From NCBI GenBank assembly GCA_030849065.1, contig JASAON010001591.1, forward strand, positions 1 to 64,000: a DNA stretch of 64,000 nt, in the 5' to 3' direction. Source of the stretch: Jaenimonas drosophilae (lineage: Eukaryota; Euglenozoa; Kinetoplastea; Trypanosomatida; Trypanosomatidae). The notes below the pieces were generated by a model. It was not told where the DNA came from. It saw only the letters and a list, made by a program, of their open reading frames with translations, and ran no database searches. Below are positions 37,170-45,900 of the stretch, one piece after another. Each line of letters opens with the position of its first letter. Position 1 is the first letter of the stretch. The position numbers were made by a program, and so were the translations under genes.

Positions 37170-39464
37170 ATGATAACCCGGCTTGATGGCGCAAGTGCTC
37201 GCATGCTGAGTGCCGGTCAGGTCATCAACGACTTGTGTAGTGTCGTGAAGGAACTCGTGGAAAACTCCCTGGATGCTGGAGCCCAAACCGTCACCCTCCG
37301 CATTGAGCGCTACGGCCTGGATAGCATCATTGTGGAGGATGATGGTTCAGGCCTGGCATTACCACATGTCGTCGATGTCTCCACGGGTGAGTTGCTTCCA
37401 TCGGTGGAGGTTCCGTTGCTGAAGGGTCGTGCCACGACGAAAATGCCGAACAGCAGAGGAGCGCCGTCTCAATCTGTCTTAAGCAGCTCCGTCATGGGCG
37501 GTGATGGAGTGCTCGGCTTTCGTGGAGAAGCCCTCCACTCGCTCGCACACATGAGCGACACCACCGTGGAAACGATGCATGCCTCCACGTCTCCGTACAC
37601 CGTGACGATCCGGTACGATCGCGCACAACACACCACGCACCTTCGTGCTGGTGTGCATCGCCAGGGAGTTGGAACATTAGTTGCGGTCAAGGATTTGTTT
37701 GCTGCCCTCCCCGTACGTCGAAAGGAGTTTGAGAAGAACAAGAGAAAGCAGCTTCTACGTGCCACTGCGATGCTCAAGCAGTACGCCATCTCGCACCCCG
37801 AGCTGCGACTCCTCGTGACGCATCAAGATGGCGTCGCCGCCGCTCCCGTGACCCTCTTGTCGTTATCAGGCTCCAAAGACTTGCACCGCAGCTTGACAGA
37901 GGCCTATGGAGGTGTGTGCGTGACGAACCTCACCGAGGTGACGTGGCTCTGCACCTTTGGTGAGGTCCACGGCTATGTCTCCAAGCCAGGTTCCAGTGGA
38001 CGGCTTGGATCGGATTGCCAGGTGTTTGCCATGAACCGTCGCCTCGTCGACTTGCCGCGCTTCGCAAAATCCATCAACGATGCCTTCGTGCAGTGCCTGC
38101 CCAACGCGGCACAGCGTCAGTCCGTCATGTTTTTTCTGCAGCTGCAGATGAACGAATCGATTGACTTCGACGTTAATTTAGCGCCAAACAAAAGAAAAGT
38201 GATGGTGGAGAAGGAGGACATGATGGCGGAGGAGGTGCGACAACATGCCTTGACTGAGTTTGGAAAGAGCTCCGAGCAACTCGAGCTTGAGAGGACGGCA
38301 CGGGAGAAATCGGCTTTTGTGGATGTGAGAGCAGCTGCTGCTGCCCCGGGAAGGACCCCGACAACCTCTTTTACGGACTACACCTTCAAAAGAAGCCGAG
38401 ACGATGGCGGCGTTGTTGCTCCTCTTCCCGTTGTACGCCTGGACTCCCTTGTCGGTGCTGCACTCTACAAAGATGAAGGGGAAGACACTAACTCCGGTGA
38501 AGATGATCTCAGCGTGTCACCAGTGACGACGCTGCCGTCTTGCCCTTCTTCGTGCTCGTCTGATGGTTCAGCCGACGCGTGTTTAGATGAATCCAGAGAT
38601 GCTCCAGCGGCCGCTTCACTCTGTGAGTGCGTGGGCGGCGAAGGTAGTGGTATGCAGGAGTCCTCTCAGGACACCGTGCTTCTCTCAGATGAAGGCAACC
38701 GTCGTCGTGATGATGGCCCTTGCTGTAATTGTGTGTTTCCTCCACTGTCGGAGTTGGCCACACAACCACTAAGGGTGGCATCTTCCTTGGCAACATCATC
38801 ATCCGCTCCAGTTGCTTCATTTTCTGCCTTTGCGCAGCAGTCTGACGGGGAGCTGACGGCCTACTTCAGCAAGTCCACATTCAAGGACCTCTGCATTGTG
38901 GGCCAGTTCAACCACGGCTTCATCATTGCCTATTTGGGAAACGACTTGTTCGTCATTGACCAGCACGCGTCGGACGAAAAGTACAACTACGAGCGACTCA
39001 TGACCAACTACACAGCCAAGCCGCAGCCGTTGGTGATTCCTGTGGTGGTTAGCATGCAGACACACGAGGTCGATCTTGCCTTGGAGCATGCGGAGGAGCT
39101 GCTCCACCACGGCTTCAAAGTCCTTCGCGGGGTTGACCCGACCAAACTGCAGGTGTGCTCACTTCCGGTGCTTCCATACGATGTGGTCAGCGCACCCGAT
39201 GTGGTCGAACTCGTACAGCAACTGGTGGACTACGGTCGCATTCACACAGGATTGCGCGCTGTTTGGCACTCCATGGCGACGAAGGCCTGCCGAAGTAGCA
39301 TCATGATTGGCACCCCACTCTCCATGAAAACCATGCGCACGATTGTGGACCACCTCAGTGAGCTCGAGCAACCTTGGAACTGCCCACATGGCCGACCCAC
39401 TCTTCGACATCTCGGTGAGTTATCGTCGTGGCAAAAAAACATGACTTCACCAAAGTTTCCTTGA
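37170..39464 (+). CDS. PMS1: DNA mismatch repair MutL homologue, PMS type
   Basis: A 764-residue MutL-alpha subunit. The GHKL ATPase occupies about 1-340: ELVENSLDAGA (28-38) with the catalytic Glu, DDGSG (57-61), GFRGEAL (117-123), and the GTLVAVKDLFAALPVRRKEF segment. A Ser/Asp-rich linker follows. The C-terminal dimerisation and endonuclease domain has DQHASDEKYNYE starting at 597, matching the metal-binding DQHAx2Ex4E motif that marks nicking MutLs (yeast Pms1/human PMS2), plus ACRSSIMIG and CPHGRPT near the end. It therefore should be the nicking subunit paired with MLH1. The frame runs upstream to 37044 through the poly-Y tract; acceptor candidates are 37121-37122 and 37155-37156. With the first, a 10-codon uORF from 37141 overlaps the start as ATGA. 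Confidence 0.95.
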   Translation: MITRLDGASARMLSAGQVINDLCSVVKELVENSLDAGAQTVTLRIERYGLDSIIVEDDGSGLALPHVVDVSTGELLPSVEVPLLKGRATTKMPNSRGAPSQSVLSSSVMGGDGVLGFRGEALHSLAHMSDTTVETMHASTSPYTVTIRYDRAQHTTHLRAGVHRQGVGTLVAVKDLFAALPVRRKEFEKNKRKQLLRATAMLKQYAISHPELRLLVTHQDGVAAAPVTLLSLSGSKDLHRSLTEAYGGVCVTNLTEVTWLCTFGEVHGYVSKPGSSGRLGSDCQVFAMNRRLVDLPRFAKSINDAFVQCLPNAAQRQSVMFFLQLQMNESIDFDVNLAPNKRKVMVEKEDMMAEEVRQHALTEFGKSSEQLELERTAREKSAFVDVRAAAAAPGRTPTTSFTDYTFKRSRDDGGVVAPLPVVRLDSLVGAALYKDEGEDTNSGEDDLSVSPVTTLPSCPSSCSSDGSADACLDESRDAPAAASLCECVGGEGSGMQESSQDTVLLSDEGNRRRDDGPCCNCVFPPLSELATQPLRVASSLATSSSAPVASFSAFAQQSDGELTAYFSKSTFKDLCIVGQFNHGFIIAYLGNDLFVIDQHASDEKYNYERLMTNYTAKPQPLVIPVVVSMQTHEVDLALEHAEELLHHGFKVLRGVDPTKLQVCSLPVLPYDVVSAPDVVELVQQLVDYGRIHTGLRAVWHSMATKACRSSIMIGTPLSMKTMRTIVDHLSELEQPWNCPHGRPTLRHLGELSSWQKNMTSPKFP

Positions 39465-39659
39465 AGGGCGGCTCTCACATTGTTATGGCACTGAGCTGCC
39501 ACCACCAACACGCTGACGCCATCGCACACATCTTTCTATCGCTGGACGAATGCCTTTCGTATTTGGAACACAACCACACTCGCTTTCCCTCCTGCTCTTG
39601 TTGTAGCTCTTTAAATAAGTAGTGCTTCGTGGGCAGGTAGTCGCTGTCCGTGAATCAAG

Positions 39660-41588
39660 ATGGACAACATGGGCATGGTAGGACCAAGCACAGCTGCTGG
39701 AAGCGCGTGCTCTGATATGCGTGAGATCAACGATGCGAAGGTTGCCAACATTCTCGCCTACTTGGATGATGCTCTCACAACAAGTCCTGACTTCACTGAG
39801 GACACAATCGGCTGCTCCGCCCTCCATCTAACAGACTCTGCCCTGCGACAGGCTGATTCACTGGCGTCGCTGCCCTCCTCCATCAACCCCAACAAGACGG
39901 CAGCGACTTCGTGCGGGGCGTCGACTGCGGCATGGCTCAATACCGCAGTGGTTGGTCTTGAGGGTGCTCAGGCAACTTATGTTGGCATCAAGAAGCGGAT
40001 TGAGGCGCTGCGCTTTGACAATGAGGTGCTGCAACAGGACAACGACGACTTGCGGAACCAATTGAATGAGCTTCGCCAGAGTGAGTCAACGCGCAAGACA
40101 CAGATGAGAGCCTTGATCCAGACCGAGATGGATGATCTCAAGGCACAACTGGATGCACAACGGAAACAGAGCAACGAGCAACTTCGAAAGTTCTCTGCCG
40201 AAAGGGATGAGCTTCGAGGCAGTGTTGATGCACTTACGTGCCAACTCCGCCAGGAGATGGCGCATCGGGAGGATGAGCGGGCGGCGATGGAGCGCGCTCA
40301 TTCCACGGCCATAACGACCCTCAAGAGCAAGTGGCAAGCACAGGAAAAGGCGGCCCGCGAAAAGTGGCGTGTTGCTGAGGCAAAGCGCATCAAGGAGAGC
40401 ACTCTCCAGTCACTCGAGCCTGACATTGTTCTGCTGCTCAACCGACACAAGGCTGAGAAGGCCAGGCTGAAGGAGGACTTTGAGACGGAACTTCGCCACC
40501 GGGATGAGCTGCTGGCTGCCAAGGACGCTGCTGTTGAGGAGGTGAAGGCTCGGTTGCAGCGCGAGAGCGAGTCGGTACTGAGTCGTGAGCAGCAAAATTA
40601 TCATGATACCTTGCATCGTGAGATGGAGCTCGTGCAGCGCCAACTGGAGGACGAGCGACGCGCGGAGCAGACGAGGCGGAGCCAAATGGAGCGGTTTTAT
40701 GAGGACCAACGCATAAACATGCAGAGAGAGATTGACCGACTGGGTGGAGAACTCCTCTCCATCAAGGGCCAGCGCTCCACGGAACAGGCCGCCTTCCACG
40801 AGAGGGTCTCTGCCGAGGTTGCACGGGTGACGGAACGCTCCAACGACATTTTGGAAGGCCTCAAGTCGAAGCTCCTGGGGGAGTTTGCGGTGCGAGAGAA
40901 GGAGTCCGCGGAGGAAAACCAAAAGTATCTTCGCGCGAGGGAGACTGAGCTGCAGAAGAAGGTGGAGATTGAACGGGATGCCGCCATCGCCAAGGTTATA
41001 CACGACTTGGAGGAGGAGCACATGCGCGCGATGGCCTCGGCACGGGGTACCGACTCCGTCTTCCGCGAACGGTATTTTCAGATGCAGCGCGACAATGAAC
41101 GGCTCCATGTGGAGCTTGATCTTGCGCGAGAGCAGCTGGCGGCTGCCTTGGCGGCAAAGCAGCAGAAGGAGGACGACCTGAATAGCATGCGTGACCTGTG
41201 CGACCTCTCCACTAGGAAGATCAAGGCGATCGAGGACCGACTACGCTCCGAGTACGACGCCAAGATGACGATTCTCGATAATGAGTGGAAGAAGAAGCTG
41301 ACCGAAGTCGAAACAGCTCACGTTCATGCTCTGGGCAATATGCAACACCAGCGTGAGGCCCTCTCCATAGAACTAGCAGCGGCTCGCAATCAGTTTGAGT
41401 GCGAACAGAAGCAAATGGACCAAAAGTATCATGCTGAACTTAGCCACATCAACGAACGGATGCTTGTTGCCCTGACGCGAAAAGACTCCACTATCAAGAC
41501 ACAGGGAGAGCAACTTCTGGCACTACAAGAAGCCATCCGGGTACGTGAAGTGGAGCTGCATCGCCATCAATTGCTGCTACAACAATAG
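39660..41588 (+). CDS. Large coiled-coil protein, possibly cytoskeletal
   Basis: A 642-residue protein. A short N-terminal region (about 1-100) contains MREINDAKVANILAYLDDALT and is polar and probably partly disordered. From about 105 to the C-terminus the sequence is nearly unbroken coiled coil, rich in Glu, Arg, Gln and Leu with heptad spacing. There are no signal, membrane or enzymatic motifs. Proteins like this in trypanosomatids often belong to the basal body, flagellum or subpellicular cytoskeleton, but that is inference. The start ATG at 39660 follows an AG-rich region with acceptor candidates around 39635-39640. Codon use is G/C-ending biased. Confidence 0.82.
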   Translation: MDNMGMVGPSTAAGSACSDMREINDAKVANILAYLDDALTTSPDFTEDTIGCSALHLTDSALRQADSLASLPSSINPNKTAATSCGASTAAWLNTAVVGLEGAQATYVGIKKRIEALRFDNEVLQQDNDDLRNQLNELRQSESTRKTQMRALIQTEMDDLKAQLDAQRKQSNEQLRKFSAERDELRGSVDALTCQLRQEMAHREDERAAMERAHSTAITTLKSKWQAQEKAAREKWRVAEAKRIKESTLQSLEPDIVLLLNRHKAEKARLKEDFETELRHRDELLAAKDAAVEEVKARLQRESESVLSREQQNYHDTLHREMELVQRQLEDERRAEQTRRSQMERFYEDQRINMQREIDRLGGELLSIKGQRSTEQAAFHERVSAEVARVTERSNDILEGLKSKLLGEFAVREKESAEENQKYLRARETELQKKVEIERDAAIAKVIHDLEEEHMRAMASARGTDSVFRERYFQMQRDNERLHVELDLAREQLAAALAAKQQKEDDLNSMRDLCDLSTRKIKAIEDRLRSEYDAKMTILDNEWKKKLTEVETAHVHALGNMQHQREALSIELAAARNQFECEQKQMDQKYHAELSHINERMLVALTRKDSTIKTQGEQLLALQEAIRVREVELHRHQLLLQQ

Positions 41589-41820
41589 CTGACTTGCACA
41601 CATAGGACGTGGTGGATGCCGAAAAGACATAGAGGTGAAACATAGATCCTTTCACTGCTTGGTGCTGCCGAGCTTGAGCAACTGCAAGAGCTTGAGGAAT
41701 TATGACATTCTGCAACTGACACGAATGGATTGTTTCTATGCAGTGCATGTTGAGTAGTGTCTGAGGCTGTAACTCTTTTCTTTCTTGCTTCATTTGTTTT
41801 GGGTAGGAGTCAGCTCCCAC

Positions 41821-42780
41821 ATGAGTTCGCCGCCTGCTGCGGAGGAGTTGGAGGGGATGGGGGTGCTTGGGTGGAGGAGCCACGACGACGCTCCGTCACT
41901 CGACGTGGACCCCACATCGTACTGCCTTGCATATCCGGATGGCGTACAAGCGAAGCTGGGTCCATGGAGCCGCCATGATGCACTCCTGCAACTACGGAAG
42001 GCCCTCGGAGTGGATGTGCCACCTGTGCTGCAGAAAGCCGCTCACCATGACGATGCAGAAGCAGCGGCTACTTCTAAACGGAGAAGTATTTCCCAGTCTG
42101 CGTGGCAGTCTGGGCTTCTTTCCGTGCCGAGCGATGGTCCTGTGGTGGATAGTGCCTCACTCATGACAAACGTTGAAGTGCTCGAGCAGGAGTGCGCGGC
42201 CATTCGGCAGTGGCTGGGTGCAGGACTTGGCACGAATGGAGTAGCCTCCACGAGCAGCGCCATGAAGGAGGTTGACGACACGTTGGAGCTCCTTGACAAG
42301 GGCATCACGAGTGAGCTTCGTACGCGTGTCTGCGTTGCCCGGCGAGAGGCCACAGTGTGGGGGGCCACTTGCGACGCTTTTGCCGAGCGGTTGATGGCCT
42401 TGGAGGATCTGCCATCCGTTCCCAGCTCCACGCACTCCGTGCAGAGCACATCGATTGACGAGGCTCTCCTTCACATTGGTGAATTCATGGAAGACACCGC
42501 CTCGACTTCGGAGCGTCTGTCGGGCCTAAACACGCTCACCTCTCGTCTGTCGCTGATGGCTCCGCTCCTCGCAGGCATGGATGCGAGGCAGCGAGTGGTC
42601 AAGACGATCGCAGAAGGAAACTCCGCTGGCTTCCGCGAGGGGCTGGCGGGGGCCGTGGAGTCTCTGACAACGCTGCTGTCGGAGATGGAGGCAAGCGAGA
42701 AAACCCTTGCTAGGAATCTGGACTATCTTGGTCAGCGGTGGTCCTCTGTGGCCACCCGACGTGCTGCGGCAATGTCGTGA
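41821..42780 (+). CDS. Helical protein of unknown function
   Basis: A 319-residue product. The frame opens upstream at a TTG inside the pyrimidine tract; the acceptor (TTTTGGGTAG) just before 41812 makes the ATG at 41821 the start. The N-terminus has WRSHDDAPSLDVDPTSYCLAYPDG. The second half is mostly amphipathic helix (VLEQECAAIRQWLGAGLG, SMKEVDDTLELLDKGITSEL-like stretches, LSGLNTLTSRLSLMAPLLAGMDARQRVVKTI, EMEASEKTLARNLDYLGQRW). The overall pattern of a coiled-coil-rich protein with a basic end is faintly like dynactin p50 (dynamitin), but I found no signature to support that and leave it unnamed. Confidence 0.72.
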   Translation: MSSPPAAEELEGMGVLGWRSHDDAPSLDVDPTSYCLAYPDGVQAKLGPWSRHDALLQLRKALGVDVPPVLQKAAHHDDAEAAATSKRRSISQSAWQSGLLSVPSDGPVVDSASLMTNVEVLEQECAAIRQWLGAGLGTNGVASTSSAMKEVDDTLELLDKGITSELRTRVCVARREATVWGATCDAFAERLMALEDLPSVPSSTHSVQSTSIDEALLHIGEFMEDTASTSERLSGLNTLTSRLSLMAPLLAGMDARQRVVKTIAEGNSAGFREGLAGAVESLTTLLSEMEASEKTLARNLDYLGQRWSSVATRRAAAMS

Positions 42781-42933
42781 GGAACGCATCATTTGCTACG
42801 TGACTCCACTCTTCGTCTGCCCACTCCGACTGAAGCAAAGGACATGAGTACCTAATCAAGCTTGATGGCTTCATTCACTACGCACTTCTGCTCTTCGTGT
42901 TGTTGAAGCTTTCACTAGTTTAGCACACTGAAT

Positions 42934-45900
42934 ATGCACCGCACCTTCTCCAAGGAGAACGTGGCGGGGCTGGCCCATCAGGCGGTGGATCGACTTCGTC
43001 GTTTGGTGTCTTCCGGACACGAGAAGTACTCCGGCTCTCAACAGGACCTGCTTCAGCTCAGCAAGCAGATTGAGGAGCAGTGGAAGAAGTCGCGGGAGGA
43101 GGTGGACGCGGAGACCACCTCGACGTACTGCTACTCGATCAGCCGCGAGATCCAGCTGCAGCTGAGCCCCACTACCGGCGTACCGCTGCCGGAGTCGGCC
43201 TTCGTTAGTCTCTTTGAGGCACTGAGAATCGTCCGCCGCGTTGGTGATGCAGCATCGGCCGATCTAATCGCTTCCGCCAACATCATCCAGCTCCTCACAC
43301 AATATGTCATGTGCCCCGCCATAGGAAAGAAGGCCCGCGATGCGGCTGCGACCACCCTCGTGGATCTCGTCGGGTGCCACTCTGGCCTGCTGTCGGTGTG
43401 GCTGGCCGCCAGCATGAAGTACATGTGCGATGACGGCGTCGATGCAGAGAACCTTCCCAAGCTCACGCTGTGTGCCTACTTAGCCTATCTCCTCGTTACC
43501 TCCTTTCATCGCTGGAGGGCGACGGCGCCGGTGCCGTTGGAGGGCGGGGGCGAACGCGTCGTTCTTTTGCTCCTCACGGCGTGCCGTCTTCATGAGAGCT
43601 GTGGAGATGGATCGCCCTTGTTGATCACAACCTGCACAACGTACCTCGGCCTCATCGCCTCGCTTGTGCGCGACTGCCGTGAGGGAAAAGAGGTGTTGTT
43701 GCAGAAGTACTCGAAGGACTTTTGCTTTCTGTGGACGGGGGTGGCGTCGAAGTTGGGCTCCATGAAGGTGGTCCTCTCGCTCCCCTCCGCGAGTGGCAGT
43801 GCGGCGGGCTGGTCCGCTGACTTGTCTTCCATCTCATTTTGGGAGTGGGAGATGCTTGAGCTGCTCATTGAGGTGTGCTCCAGTGACAGCTTCTCACGGC
43901 ACCGCCACGCGCTCCTCAACGAGGTGACGGAACCTGCCTTCAGCCCCACCTCCACCGACAGCAGCGTGCGATCACCCGCTGGCCTACATAGCCGCAGTGT
44001 CAGCTGGGCCAACACCACGGAGAGCCCGCAGCAGTGGGATGCCTTCATGACGAGCGGGTCACTCCACATGTGGAAGCTCGCCTCCTCGCTCTCACGCTGC
44101 TTGATTGCCTACGACGCCGTGCCCGTGCTGGAGATGTGCCTTCTTCGCATCGACATCAACTCCTCGTCGGCAGAGTCCATCTTTAGGAGGATCATCTCAA
44201 CGGTGGCGCTCTTGTGTGCCGCCTCACCACAGAATTCACGACGCCTCGCCGAGAATTCCTTCTTTGATTGCATCATCGCTCTCGTCACAGCCTTCCAGGA
44301 GAGTGTCTTTGCCAGCAACATACCCATCCGCCTCGTCACCGATGCTGGCACGACCACCTGGAAGGAGGACGTGAGCCCGATGTGCTCGCTTAACACCAAC
44401 ACCGCCCGATTGACGCTGGGGCTCCTATCATCCCTCGCCGCGACGTATGCCCCGGCAGAGCTGGTGCGCCACCTCCTCTCCAGCGTGGAGAAGATCATGG
44501 AGCAGCCTCATTGCTCCACAGATGCCGACATCGTTGAATCCCTGCTGCACGTGTTGGCCTGCTCCTTCATGCCGTCCACGGTGCTTTTTTTTGCAGGATG
44601 CGGCAGCATCACGTGCCGAACAGCCCACCTCACGAGCTCGTGGTCGGGCTACACCTTCTCCGCGTGGATCAACCCGCGCTGCATCTGGTCAGAGGGGTGT
44701 GTGCTCTTCTCTGGCTCTCCGCTGACGCTGATGCTCGTGGCGAACGGCCAATCATGCTCCCTGGCGATCCAGGAGACGCGAGAGGGAAAGGCCATCATGA
44801 CGGCCATTGCGGGCAGCTCCTTTCCCGCTGAATCGTGGACGCACATTTGCTTCACCCACGTCATGATGCGACTCACCGTTTTTGTGAATGGGCGGAAGCT
44901 GACGCACTGCCCCATCGCCCCCTTCCCCAAGCAGAGCCAAGTGGAGCTGTGCTTCGGCGGAGATGCTCTCCATCCTGGCGGCTTCTTTGGGTATCTCTCG
45001 GACATCAAACTCTTCCCCGACGCCGCGACAGACGAGACCATCGCCGGGCTCTACGCGGCAGGACCGGAGCCCCACGACGGCAATGAGCCGGTTATGTTGC
45101 AGGTGTCGCACGGAGATACCCAAGAGAGCATCTCCTTGAAGGGATCGCTGACCTGCGAGGAGGTCTCCATTGATCGCGTCATTCCACTGTCCTCCCCCAA
45201 CATGCTCGAGGTCTTCCGGCACTACGACGTTGCCAATTGGGCACTGGGGCTGCTGAAGAAGCACAAGACGCAGCCCAACTTTGTGGTGACGGCCCCTCTC
45301 TGTCTCCGCTTCATTGCAACCTCGCTGCGTCTCACCAACTCCGTGGAGGAGCTTGACGCACTCCTGCAGAACAACTTCGTTGAGCGACTGTCCGCGGAGG
45401 TGCTCACCTGGCGCGACACCTTCGCTGAATTTGCGTCGATCCTCCTCTCCGCCGCCACCCCACGTGGAGGTGGCAAGACACTGCGAGAGCATCCCAGCAC
45501 ACAGGAGGTGCTGACGATGTTGCTGCAGCGGCTGCGGGTGTGCGGGACAGCTGAGCGCGTGGGAGATGCCTCCATTGTGGCAGATTGCCTGTCTTTATCG
45601 TGCATTCTTCGCGAGCTGAGTGAGTGCCTCATCCTTCCGCCCAATCTCGAGCTCTTCCGCCTCGTCCCTGATCGATTTGGCGCGGTCTTGGCCATGTCTC
45701 TGGACTTACCCCAGGACTGCATCGAGTCGATGGTGATTCTGATTGAGAAGCTCTTCAAGGGCCCCGAACAACTGGAAGAGACGCTGCGATTTCTGCTGCT
45801 TCCGCAGACGAGCGACACCGCTGATGTGGTGAAGGCGGAGATTCTCCGAATGCTGTTCGATGTTGCGCGTGCCGACACGGCCATGTGCGAGCGGATTGAT

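Noticed and set aside
44752..45492. 246-codon minus-strand frame inside the 1634-residue gene
   Set aside because: Antisense to a clearly coding region, wrong direction for this transcription unit, and no recognisable domain.
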